Below, one piece after another: positions 16,799 through 25,291 of a DNA stretch of 64,000 bases. Position numbers and translations under genes: made by a program. This DNA is from Tenacibaculum tangerinum. Lineage in GTDB: Bacteria > Bacteroidota > Bacteroidia > Flavobacteriales > Flavobacteriaceae. The DNA lies in NCBI RefSeq assembly GCF_029853675.1, contig NZ_CP122539.1, forward strand, positions 2,313,001-2,377,000. The letters are read 5' to 3'. How positions within the stretch are numbered: the stretch's first letter is position 1; the number at the start of each line of letters is the position of its first letter. The notes beneath the pieces were generated by a model, which ran no database searches, was not told where the DNA came from, and worked only from the letters and a program-made list of their open reading frames with translations.

Positions 16799-18034
16799 TT
16801 AAAAACTCCTATATATCAATAGTGGAAAAACACTTCCTTTTTTAAATACTACTTCTTCAGTTTTAGGGAGTTCTATAAATCCATCAGTTGCTGTTAAACT
16901 AGCCAAATCTCCAGAACCATTTCCTTTTATGGGTGTTGCTAACCATTGTCCGTTTTCAGAAGTTAATTTTACTTGTAAAAAACAAGTTAGATTAGGTTTA
17001 AAAGTGATTTCTTCTTTGAGTACTGCTGTTTGTGCTTTTTGTTGTACCCCTACCGAGTTATAATACCACGGATAAAAATACACCAAGCAGTTTACAAAGG
17101 TTGAAACAGGATTCCCAGGAAAAGCGAACACCACTGCGTTTTTTTTGGTTTTATCTTCGGAATGATTGTTACTTAAATCTTCTGTAATGCCAAACCAAAA
17201 CGGTTTTCCGGGTCGTTGAGCAACTTTATGAAACTGTTTTTTTACACCTAACTCCTCTAGCACTTCAGGTAAGAAATCGAATTTTCCTTTGCTTACAGCA
17301 CCGCTGAATAGCAATACGTCATATTCTTTTAAGTAAGATTCAATTTTATCTTTTAAAACTGATTTTTCATCAGCGATATGCGCTGTTTTTGCAGGAATTT
17401 TTAAGTTATTCAATAAAGAAACAAGCGTATATACATTACTTCTTCTAATTTGATGGTCTAACGGATTTTCATCTACAGCTACCAATTCATCCCCTGTAGA
17501 AACAATCATTACCTTGGGTTGTTTGGCAACTTTCACCGTACTTTTGCCAACAGTAGCCAACACGCCGATTTCCGCAGGAGAAATAATGGTGTTTTTTTTA
17601 ATAAGAACCTCTCCTTTGGTTTTGTCTGAACCTTGACGGTGAATATTTTGTCCTTCTTTAATTTCATCAACAGTAAGCGTAGCTACTAGCGTACTAATAG
17701 CAACATCTTCATAGCGAATTACGGTATCGGTATTGTTAGGTAATACAGCGCCTGTCATTACTTCATAACAGTTGGCAGCATTGTCAAGCGTTTGTTGAGG
17801 TGCCCCCGCAGGCTGAATTCCTTCAATCTTAAAATCACGTACACCATATTCAAAAAAGCGGTAGTTTATCGCAATACCATCCATGGCTACTCGGTTAAAG
17901 GGAGGAAAATCTCTATCGGCAACGATATCTTCTTTCAAAATTCTTCCCACCGATTCTAAAAACGGAATTTCTTCAACACCGAAGTCTTGTGTGTTTTCTA
18001 AAATTAATTGTTTGGCTTCTCTTACAGTAATCAT
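16799..18034 (-). CDS. moeA: Molybdopterin molybdotransferase MoeA
   Basis: 411 aa. Conserved blocks include DRDFPPFNRVAMDGIAINY near residue 40, EVMTGAVLPNNTDTVIRYED, IVSTGDELV, LLFSGAVSKGKFDFLPEVL, PGKPFWFG and FAFPGNPVSTFVNCLVYFY. MoeA inserts molybdate into adenylylated molybdopterin. Domain order and length are normal. It lies between moaA and the four-helix gene in the leftward operon. In SGAVSKGKFDF the usual Gly-Gly is replaced by Gly-Ala, as in many Flavobacteriia sequences. Confidence 0.96.
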   Translation of the reverse strand: MITVREAKQLILENTQDFGVEEIPFLESVGRILKEDIVADRDFPPFNRVAMDGIAINYRFFEYGVRDFKIEGIQPAGAPQQTLDNAANCYEVMTGAVLPNNTDTVIRYEDVAISTLVATLTVDEIKEGQNIHRQGSDKTKGEVLIKKNTIISPAEIGVLATVGKSTVKVAKQPKVMIVSTGDELVAVDENPLDHQIRRSNVYTLVSLLNNLKIPAKTAHIADEKSVLKDKIESYLKEYDVLLFSGAVSKGKFDFLPEVLEELGVKKQFHKVAQRPGKPFWFGITEDLSNNHSEDKTKKNAVVFAFPGNPVSTFVNCLVYFYPWYYNSVGVQQKAQTAVLKEEITFKPNLTCFLQVKLTSENGQWLATPIKGNGSGDLASLTATDGFIELPKTEEVVFKKGSVFPLLIYRSF

Positions 18035-18084
18035 ATGTTAAAGCGTAACTGTTAAATCGTTTAAAAGTCTGATTGTTATATTGT

Positions 18085-18165
18085 TAAATTATCTCACTAA
18101 CTCATAACCCCATTAACCCATTGCCTCATTATCTCATTAAATCATTGTCTCATTAACTCATTGTC
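18085..18165. repeat. Degenerate CTCATTAAC tandem repeat
   Basis: About ten imperfect units of CTCATTAAC/CTCATTGTC type lie between moeA and moaA. The units are too short and lack spacers, so this is not CRISPR. Confidence 0.75.
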
Positions 18166-19158
18166 TCACCCTCCGATGGTACTCATACTTTCAGAAACAT
18201 TTCCTTGTTTTCGGTTGGCTTCTGCCACAAAACCATTTTCGGGTTTTTCTTTAATCAGTGATAAAAACAAGGCTTTTAACTCTTCATTACTGGCGCCGTT
18301 TCTAATAAAATCACGTAGATTAAAAACACCGTCATCGAACAAACAGTTTTTAAACGTTCCTGTTGAGGTAACTCGAATTCGGTTGCAATCGTTGCATATA
18401 GTACGGGTAAAAGCAGGAATTATTCCTACGGTTCCCACATGACCTTCCAAAGCAAAATTACGAGAAGTGGAAGATTTTTCTGAAGCTAATGGTACAATGG
18501 TGTAATTCGACTGTATTTCGTTTAAAATTTTCTGATAATTCCATACTTCTTCAGTATTTCGCTGCCCTTTTCCGTTAAAAGGCATTTCTTCAATAAAACG
18601 AACGGCAATATTTTTCTCTTTGGTCAAGGCTACAAAATCTACAATTTCATCGGTGTTAAAACCTGATTGCACGACCACATTTAATTTTAGATTCAACGAA
18701 CTCTTCTCTAAAAGTTCAAAGGTTTTGTACACTTCGGGAAATACATCACGACGGGTAATTTTAGCAAACTTATCGGCATGCAAACTATCGATGCTTAAAT
18801 TTATCGTTTTTACCTTTTTGAGTTTTTCTAACGTTTTAATGTGTTTAGAAACAAGTGCTCCGTTGGTCGTAATATTAATGGCGTCAAGTAAATCGTTGTA
18901 CGACAGCATTTCTAAAAACGACATAAAATCTTTACGGGCAAAAGGTTCGCCACCTGTAAGTCGGACTTTGTTGACTCCTAATTCAGTCAACACCCGAACA
19001 ATACGGTACATTTCTTTGTAGGTAAGCAGCTCTTTGCGAGGTACAATGTCAATCCCTTGTGCGGGCATACAATACTGGCAACGCAAGTTACAACGGTCGG
19101 TTACTGCTAACCGAACATAGCTAATTTGTCTACCAAAAGCATCAATGAGTTTACTCAT
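18166..19158 (-). CDS. moaA: GTP 3',8-cyclase MoaA
   Basis: 330 aa from ATG 19158 (MSKLIDAFGRQISYVRLAVT). The open frame extends 16 codons upstream without homology. It has the radical SAM CxxxCxxC in TDRCNLRCQYCMPA, KVRLTGGEPFARKDF, and the C-terminal second iron-sulfur site CNDCNRIRVTSTGTFKNCLF. It ends in the conserved Gly-Gly (STIGG) needed for MoaA activity. It starts molybdenum cofactor synthesis from GTP and is first in the leftward operon. Confidence 0.97.
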   Translation of the reverse strand: MSKLIDAFGRQISYVRLAVTDRCNLRCQYCMPAQGIDIVPRKELLTYKEMYRIVRVLTELGVNKVRLTGGEPFARKDFMSFLEMLSYNDLLDAINITTNGALVSKHIKTLEKLKKVKTINLSIDSLHADKFAKITRRDVFPEVYKTFELLEKSSLNLKLNVVVQSGFNTDEIVDFVALTKEKNIAVRFIEEMPFNGKGQRNTEEVWNYQKILNEIQSNYTIVPLASEKSSTSRNFALEGHVGTVGIIPAFTRTICNDCNRIRVTSTGTFKNCLFDDGVFNLRDFIRNGASNEELKALFLSLIKEKPENGFVAEANRKQGNVSESMSTIGG

Positions 19159-19206
19159 AGCGCAAATGTACGGATTAATGCAGTAGTATTTTCTGTCATT
19201 TATCAT

Positions 19207-19639
19207 GGTTTTTTAGAGGGAAATCATTCTTTGAAAGAAAGAAATGTCTTTTGGGGTGCCATGGAAAAAAACGATCATGCTATTTTTTAGTATAGAGTAA
19301 CGACAAAATGTTTTATATTAGCAACATGAAAAGAAAAGGAAGTTGCTTGTTAGAGAATTGCTATTGATTTCTTCCTTAATTATATATTTCAACATATCAA
19401 TTTTTGAGTACATTGAAAGTTCTATTTGACGTTATATGGATATTTTAAATATACTGGAAGTTAATAGTTGAATGCTAATTGAATTCAAATAAAGAAGTTA
19501 TGGGCGGGGGTTCTAAATATTGAATTTTTTGCTTGAAGAAACTCGACACTTGCAGATTGACAATGCGGAAATATCGCTAAAATTTTGAAATGAAGATTAA
19601 AAATTAAATTATACATAAATCAACCAAAAATTAAAAATA
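19207..19639. other. Intergenic region with no recognised gene
   Basis: 433 AT-rich bases between the divergent moaA and lipoprotein genes. Only short unconvincing frames occur, and no repeat shared with the rest of the window was seen. It probably holds both promoters. Confidence 0.5.
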
Positions 19640-20191
19640 ATGAAAACAGTAAAGAGAATTATAGCAAGTTTTATCTTAGTAACTAGTGTATTATCATGTA
19701 GCTCGGATGAAGATACTACTTCGGCTAATTGTGGTGATGTAGTAAATCAACAAGCGCAAGGCAATGTACAAGGATTCGAGTACATAAATAAAGGAGGTAC
19801 GTATACAGAATTATCAAATGGAGAATATAATTGCGCAATTTTTATACAAGAACCCATAGGAGGATCTTGTTTTTTTCCTGATTTTGAACCCATTAATGAA
19901 GAACTTATTGAAGTTAAAATTCTATTTGGTTTGAAGGAATTAAAACCCCAAACCATCACTTTTTCTGATACAGCTGAAATTGGGGGTACATTAGAAAATA
20001 CCTTAAATTTTAATGCAATTATTAACGATAAAGACACGAACACCAATTATACAGATGCAGAATTGGCTACCTGCGGTACACTGGAAATCATAGAAATTAA
20101 AGACAATACAATTACTGGTAAAATCATTGCTGAAGGACAAAAAGGGAGCTCTATTAATGGAAATTTCACGTTGGATTTCTGCGAGTTTTAA
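19640..20191 (+). CDS. Putative lipoprotein of unknown function
   Basis: 183 aa. The N-terminal signal ends in a lipobox (ILVTSVLSCSSDED) with Cys20 as the lipidated residue and an acidic +2/+3 region suited to outer-membrane sorting. The mature part has paired cysteines (NCGDVV, NCAIF, GSCFF, ATCGT, DFCEF) and a beta-rich pattern ending in GKIIAEGQKGSSINGNFTLD. I do not recognise a named domain. It is a single gene next to an IS982 insertion, with a weak hairpin downstream. Confidence 0.7.
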   Translation: MKTVKRIIASFILVTSVLSCSSDEDTTSANCGDVVNQQAQGNVQGFEYINKGGTYTELSNGEYNCAIFIQEPIGGSCFFPDFEPINEELIEVKILFGLKELKPQTITFSDTAEIGGTLENTLNFNAIINDKDTNTNYTDAELATCGTLEIIEIKDNTITGKIIAEGQKGSSINGNFTLDFCEF

Positions 20192-20242
20192 ATTTTTTAG
20201 CAAAAAAAATAGTAAAACCTCAATGCTTGTCTTGTTAAAAAC

Positions 20243-20263
20243 TAAAACCCAATTGTGGTTTTA
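20243..20263 (+). terminator. Possible terminator of the lipoprotein gene
   Basis: TAAAACC (20243-20249) pairs with GGTTTTA (20257-20263). No clean T run follows, so this is weak. Confidence 0.4.
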
Positions 20264-20322
20264 TCTAGAATTTTAGTATAAAATTTAAATAGATTAAAAA
20301 TGGACTCAACTCCTTAATATTA

Positions 20323-21335
20323 ACGTGAGTTCGGGATAGTTTATCCTATTCTTTGTAAGTTATCGATATTGATATTAGGTTTAGTTGGATAAAACGAATA
20401 AGCGATTAACCCTGCGACTAAATTTAAGATAAAATTATCGAAGCTTCTGTGTCTTGTGTGCTCTATTTGACATACGTTTTTCAAAATATCATTCACACTT
20501 TCAATAACAGCCCTTTTTCTAAGCATAATTTTATCATAGATATGCATAAGAGTATTTTCATATTCTTTCTAATTTTTGTAACCAAATGTATTCCATCTAC
20601 AAAAAGCTGTTCAAACAGTTCTTTACCTACATACCCTCTGTCGGCAAATATTTTTCCGAACACACGATTATGAAAGGCTTTATCTTTAAGTGGTTGCCTG
20701 TCATCTATATTACCTTGCGTAATTAAAAAGTCAACGATATCGCCCTTTTCATTGATAATAATATGAAGTTTAAAACCAAAGAACCACCCCATGGTTCCTT
20801 TCCCTTTTTTTGCGGTGTTTTTAAAAACTTTGTTCTGCTTTTCTCTTTTATAATGACATACTTTAATAGTGGTAGAATCTAAAAAGGAGATCCCTGTACA
20901 TTGACCTAAACAGTGCATTTGAAGAAACAGTATCATAGGCACTGAACAACGCTTTTTCAATTCAACAAATCGGTTATAGGAAACTAAATCTGGAAATTCT
21001 TTTGACAAGTGTTTGCTAACATATTCGATATAAAAGTGTTTAAAACACCTAAAACCACTAAAATGGAAAAGCACCATAATTGTGATTATTTCACTTTGGG
21101 TGAGTTTAGGCTTTCTTCGTCTAACTATCTTTGAACAGGTTTCTAAAGCATTTTTATCAATAACTTGATTAATTTCGGCACAAAAATCATCAATTAAACA
21201 GAAAAATTCAGTAATTTTAAAATCAGAAATCATAGTGGAAAATTTAGTTATACAATTAAAAATCAGTACTTTAATTTACTAAATTTTTCGCTTTTTTTCG
21301 TGTAATTAAAAAACTTTTTTATCCCGAACTCACGT
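20323..21335 (-). mobile_element. IS982-family insertion sequence, 1013 bp, with 8-bp target duplication
   Basis: Perfect 16-bp terminal repeats, ACGTGAGTTCGGGATA at 20323-20338 and its complement at 21320-21335, are flanked on both sides by TAATATTA (20315-20322 and 21336-21343). Length, coding content and duplication fit IS982. It sits between the lipoprotein and thioesterase genes and carries one transposase frame with a single-base break. Confidence 0.92.
20341..21233 (-). pseudogene. IS982-family transposase, single frameshift
   Basis: Reads MISDFKITEFFCLIDDFC, then LTQSEIITIMVLFHFSGFRC, GISFLDSTTIKVCHYKREKQ (catalytic Asp), GTMGWFFGFKLHIIINEKGD, KIFADRGYVGKELFEQLF (second Asp). After one lost base at about 20555-20558 it continues as LMHIYDKIMLRKRAVIESVN (Glu), QIEHTRHRSFDNFILNL and GLIAYSFYPTKPNI. 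Restoring one A in the minus-strand AAAA run after KNMK rejoins the two parts into a normal ~295-aa protein. The break may be real or a read error like those in five other genes here. Confidence 0.88.
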
Positions 21336-21566
21336 TAATATTAGGCTTTTAACCCCGAATTTCTATTTAAATTCTATAAAAACAGAAAAGGATTGCATCA
21401 AGTTATAGGCTTAAGCTTAGAGCTCAGAATAGTGTACCCTTTTCTGCTTTTAAATTTAACCCTTTTTATAGAATAAGAATTTATAAGGAGATCGAGATAA
21501 GAAAACTATTACCATTCTCTTGTGTTAAGACTAGAATCTAAAAATGTAGAGGAAATGTAAGTTTTT

Positions 21567-22082
21567 TTAATCCAAAAAAAGAGATTTTAGCTCTATTGCT
21601 TCTCTAGGATCCATTTTACCTGCTAAAACCAAGCTCAATTGCTTTCTGCGTAAGGCTGCTTCGTAACGTTGTTTTTCTAATTCTGTTTCTGGTTCAATTG
21701 GAGGAATTGGCACAGGTCTTCCTGTTTCATCTACGGCAACAAACGTATAAATACCTTCATTAACTTTTGTTTTTTCACCCGATTGACGGTCTTCTATCCA
21801 AACGTCAACATAAATTTCCATTGATGATTTAAAGGCACGTGATACTTTCGCTTCTAAGGTTACAACACTTCCCACAGGAACCGATTTTGTAAAAGCGACA
21901 TGGTTTACAGAAGCAGTAACCACAATTCTTCTAGAATGTCGGCGTGCAGCAATACTACAAGCTCTATCCATACGAGCTAATAGCTCTCCTCCAAAAAGAT
22001 TTTCTAAATAATTGGTTTCTCCAGGTAACACTAAATCGGTAAGTACCGTTAACGATTCTTTAGGCTTTTTTGCTCTCATCAA
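21567..22082 (-). CDS. Acyl-CoA thioesterase (hotdog fold, YciA-like)
   Basis: 171 aa. The hotdog helix region NYLENLFGGELLARMDRACS and the following beta strands VVTASVNHVAFTKSVPVGSV and EIYVDVWIEDRQSGEKTKVN match cytosolic acyl-CoA thioesterases of the YciA/BACH group, which release free acids from acyl-CoA. It starts at ATG 22082, or one codon later. The 220-base region between it and IS982 contains only a 9-bp inverted repeat (CAGAAAAGG...CCTTTTCTG). Confidence 0.88.
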   Translation of the reverse strand: MMRAKKPKESLTVLTDLVLPGETNYLENLFGGELLARMDRACSIAARRHSRRIVVTASVNHVAFTKSVPVGSVVTLEAKVSRAFKSSMEIYVDVWIEDRQSGEKTKVNEGIYTFVAVDETGRPVPIPPIEPETELEKQRYEAALRRKQLSLVLAGKMDPREAIELKSLFLD

Positions 22083-22138
22083 TTACATTTTGCCGCAAAG
22101 ATACGGCAACAAAAAAATTTATCTAAACGAATCGTAGT

Positions 22139-23032
22139 TTATTTAGCCAACAACCAAGCGTCTTTGCTTGCTGTAGCTTTAATCGTTTCTAACGCCTTTC
22201 TTGCTTCTTCTCTTGTTGTATAACTTGCAAAAGCCACCTGTGTTAATCCCAAGTTGTTTTTGCCAACAATAGAAGCTTCAAATCCTTTTTCTTGTAGTGC
22301 TACTAATTTGCTGTTGGCGTTACTTACTTCTTGAAAAGCCCCGGCAATAATATGAAAGTTCTTTGTCTCTTTACGAACGTTTAAATTGATAGTAGGTAGC
22401 GGATTGTCAATGACAAAGGTTGCCGATTGAATTTTCTTTTGAACTGCCTCTTCTTGGTTCGCTAATGCGTCTTGTTGTTGTTGATTTTGAATACCGTTCC
22501 ATCCCACATAAGCAACACCTACAAAAACTGCAGCAGCAGCAACTCTTTTTAAGTATAACGGAATTGTTTTCGTTTCTTGTTCTGTTGAAATAGGAACTAC
22601 TTTTTCTTGCTCCACTCTTTCAACAGCAGGTACGGTAACCTCAGCCAACCCATAAGAATCCGTTAAAAAGTTACTTGATGGATTGGGTTCGAAAATTAAC
22701 TTTTTCGATTCATTTAAAGATAAACTTCCTACCGAAGCAACTTGAATAGTGGTCGTTGCTAACTCTTCATTCCATAATGCAACCTCTTCTGTAATAAAAG
22801 CAACTGCTTCTTCAAAAGAGCTGTTTTTAGTAGCAGCAATATAGTTCGCCAATAATCCGTCGTTATGCTGTAAATACGCATTAAACGTAAGTCGTTTTTT
22901 GGGAGGATAAAAAGTGTGCGTAGTCGTATTTACACTAGCAGCTATTTTATTCGTTATAAATCCTCCAAAGTTAGGAACGATTACGCAATCGTATCTATAT
23001 AATAAATCGTTAATGTAGTCGGCTAATCTCAT
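22139..23032 (-). CDS. CCDC81-like HU-domain / SPOR-domain envelope protein
   Basis: 297 aa. The N-terminal ~130 residues form two HU-CCDC81-type domains (MRLADYINDLLYRYDCVIVP and NFGGFITNKIA; then SVGSLSLNESKKLIFEPN). A single membrane helix at about 160-178 (YLKRVAAAAVFVGVAYVGW) precedes a linker and a C-terminal SPOR domain (NFHIIAGAFQEVSNANSKLV). SPOR domains bind denuded peptidoglycan at division sites, while the HU-like part faces the cytosol. This arrangement is conserved in Bacteroidota; its role is unproven but probably links cytosol to cell wall. It is transcribed leftward toward the thioesterase. Confidence 0.85.
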   Translation of the reverse strand: MRLADYINDLLYRYDCVIVPNFGGFITNKIAASVNTTTHTFYPPKKRLTFNAYLQHNDGLLANYIAATKNSSFEEAVAFITEEVALWNEELATTTIQVASVGSLSLNESKKLIFEPNPSSNFLTDSYGLAEVTVPAVERVEQEKVVPISTEQETKTIPLYLKRVAAAAVFVGVAYVGWNGIQNQQQQDALANQEEAVQKKIQSATFVIDNPLPTINLNVRKETKNFHIIAGAFQEVSNANSKLVALQEKGFEASIVGKNNLGLTQVAFASYTTREEARKALETIKATASKDAWLLAK

Positions 23033-23126
23033 AACTACAAATATAGTTTTTAAAATTTAAAATTTAATAAACCAAGTAAATTTTAATAAATCGTTTTTTG
23101 TATATTGATAGTCAAATTATTGCTAT

Positions 23127-24224
23127 ATGAATTCAGAAAAATTGCTAGCCATGTTACGGCTACAAGCCACTAAAAACATAGGAGCTGTTTTAGCAAAAAA
23201 GCTAATTACAGCTACAGGTAGTGTAACGCAGGTGTTTCGAGAGAAGAGAAATAACCTACATAAAATTAACGGAATTGGCACTCATGTTACTCAACATCTT
23301 TTTGATGAAGACAACTTGAAAAGGGCAGAAAAAGAACTCAACTATATTCAACAAAACAACCTTGATTTTTCGTATTTTTTAGATGCTGATTATCCGCAAT
23401 ACTTAAAACATTGTATTGATGCGCCTATCTTGCTTTTTAAAGATGGAAACATTCAACTAAACAACGATAAAATAATTTCAATTGTAGGTACTAGAAACAT
23501 GAGTTCGTATGGTCGTGATTTTTGCAATCAACTTGTTGAAGACCTAAAAGAACACAATCCAATTATTGTAAGTGGATTTGCTTATGGGGTAGATATTTGT
23601 GCACATACAGCTGCTATAAAAAACAACCTACAAACCATTGCTGTTTTGGCTCACGGATTGGATGAAATTTATCCCAAAACTCATAAAAAATACATGCATC
23701 AAGTCAATGAGAATGGCGGATTTATTACCGAGTTTTGGCACGATGAACCCCCTGTAAGAGAAAATTTCTTAAAACGGAATCGTATCGTGGCAGGACTTTC
23801 AAAAGCTACGATTATTATTGAATCTGCTAAAAAGGGAGGCTCGTTAGTTACTGCCGATATTGCCAATTCGTATCATCGCGATGTGTTTGCGTTGCCCGGT
23901 AGGGCTTCTGATGTGTATAGCAAAGGATGTAACAATCTCATTAAAAATAATCAGGCACATTTGTTAACTTCTGCCGAAGATATTGTAACAATGCTCAACT
24001 GGGATCTTCCGAGAGCTTCAATACCCATTCAAAGCAAGCTTTTTGTTGATTTGAATGATAACGAACAGAAAATTCACGATTATTTACAACAAAATGGTAA
24101 ACAATTGCTAGATGTTATTGCCTTGAAATGCAATCTTCCTACCTATCAATTGGCATCTATTTTAGTGCAAATGGAACTCAAAGGAGTTATAAAACCTTTA
24201 CCCGGAAAAATGTTTGAAGTTTAG
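23127..24224 (+). CDS. dprA: DNA-processing protein DprA
   Basis: 365 aa. A SAM/HhH-like N-terminus (ATKNIGAVLAKKLITATGS) is followed by the Rossmann core with ISIVGTRNMSSYGRDF, IIVSGFAYGVDICAHTAA and SAKKGGSLVTADIANSYHRD. It continues with FALPGRASDVYSKGCNNLIK and a C-terminal winged helix (LLDVIALKCNLPTYQLASIL). DprA loads RecA on incoming single-stranded DNA during transformation. Its 3' end overlaps the convergent TonB gene by 4 bases. It is divergent from the HU/SPOR gene. Confidence 0.95.
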   Translation: MNSEKLLAMLRLQATKNIGAVLAKKLITATGSVTQVFREKRNNLHKINGIGTHVTQHLFDEDNLKRAEKELNYIQQNNLDFSYFLDADYPQYLKHCIDAPILLFKDGNIQLNNDKIISIVGTRNMSSYGRDFCNQLVEDLKEHNPIIVSGFAYGVDICAHTAAIKNNLQTIAVLAHGLDEIYPKTHKKYMHQVNENGGFITEFWHDEPPVRENFLKRNRIVAGLSKATIIIESAKKGGSLVTADIANSYHRDVFALPGRASDVYSKGCNNLIKNNQAHLLTSAEDIVTMLNWDLPRASIPIQSKLFVDLNDNEQKIHDYLQQNGKQLLDVIALKCNLPTYQLASILVQMELKGVIKPLPGKMFEV

Positions 24225-25213
24225 TCAACTTCAAAAATAATTGGTAATGTGCATTTGACACTCACATTTTTACCTTCTTTTTTGGCAGGGATAAATTGAG
24301 GGAGTTCATGTATAATTTCTTTGATACATTCTTTCAGTTTAGGGTGTGCCGCCCTCACTTTTACATCAGAAACATTCCCTAATGAGTCGATTGTAAATTG
24401 TGTATACATTCTTGTATTTCCTTTTTTTATTCCTAAATCTTTAAACAAATCATTACTAAACCTCTCTCGAATAAATTTGTTGAGTTCTTCTTCAAATTCA
24501 GAAGTAGTTTTTTTGAATTTAGGTTTACTGTCAACTTGAAAAAAGGAATACGGTTCAATGGGTTCCATGGCGGCTTCTCCTTCAACAATGACTCCAACAA
24601 TAACAACTTCAGGAACACTGTCTTTTGGTTGTAATAGGATAGCTTCTTCTATTTCTTTCTTTTTAGGAAGTTTATTTACTTCTTCAATATCAAAAGGTTC
24701 TACGGGGTTTTTTAAAACTTTACCAGTATTTTCAATAACAGTTATCTCAGTTGTTGCTAAAAGTGGTGGAACTTTACAGTTGTTTTTCTGAATAAGAGTA
24801 TCGTGATTCTTTTTTAAAATATCAATTCCTATTTCAGTTTTTGCAATAGAGTCAATTATTTCAACCTTTTCTATCTTTTGAATTTTTCCTGAATCTGTCT
24901 TGCAACTAAACAAGGTTGTTCCCATAGCAAACAATAAGGATATTATAAACAGTTTTTGAAAAGTTAAGGATTGATGAAACATTGTTTCTGGTAACTGAAT
25001 TACAATGCTATCAAGCTGCTTTCTGTAAAAATGACCGCAAACTCTTTGTTCTTTATTTGCTATTAAATATTCTTGAATTTCTTTGGTTGATTTTTTAGTA
25101 AAATCGACTACTGTTTTTGAACAGGAGCTACAAAATTTTCCTTTCTCATTAGGCGTCATTGCATCCCAATTTTCATGACAAGGTTTTGGAATGGTAAGTT
25201 TATAGTTTTTCAT
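24221..25213 (-). CDS. TonB-like energy transducer with N-terminal zinc-ribbon
   Basis: 330 aa. The N-terminus PCHENWDAMTPNEKGKFCSS plus CSKTVVDF is a Cys-rich motif typical of a Bacteroidota TonB subgroup. A membrane helix lies at about 86-104 (KLFIISLLFAMGTTLFSC), then an acidic periplasmic linker and a C-terminal TonB domain (MYTQFTIDSLGNVSDVKVRA, LPQFIPAKKEGKNVSVKCTL). It would pass proton-motive force to outer-membrane receptors. No exbB/exbD or receptor gene is adjacent. It overlaps dprA tail to tail by 4 bases. Confidence 0.88.
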   Translation of the reverse strand: MKNYKLTIPKPCHENWDAMTPNEKGKFCSSCSKTVVDFTKKSTKEIQEYLIANKEQRVCGHFYRKQLDSIVIQLPETMFHQSLTFQKLFIISLLFAMGTTLFSCKTDSGKIQKIEKVEIIDSIAKTEIGIDILKKNHDTLIQKNNCKVPPLLATTEITVIENTGKVLKNPVEPFDIEEVNKLPKKKEIEEAILLQPKDSVPEVVIVGVIVEGEAAMEPIEPYSFFQVDSKPKFKKTTSEFEEELNKFIRERFSNDLFKDLGIKKGNTRMYTQFTIDSLGNVSDVKVRAAHPKLKECIKEIIHELPQFIPAKKEGKNVSVKCTLPIIFEVD

Positions 25214-25268
25214 AGTAAATAGTTTTGTTTAGAATTAACAAATATTATTCCAAAGAAATAAATTCAAG

Positions 25269-25276
25269 TATCTTTG
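25269..25276 (+). promoter_or_regulatory. -7 promoter box (TATCTTTG)
   Basis: Exact match to TAnnTTTG 16 bases before the ATG at 25292. It supports ATG 25292 over the upstream TTG (25274), which would lie within the box. Confidence 0.5.
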
Positions 25277-25291
25277 AAAAAAGGTTTTTCA

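Noticed and set aside
18085..18165. Repeated CTCATTAAC units as a CRISPR or regulatory array
   Set aside because: Units of about 9 bases are imperfect and unspaced; typical low-complexity intergenic sequence of Bacteroidota.
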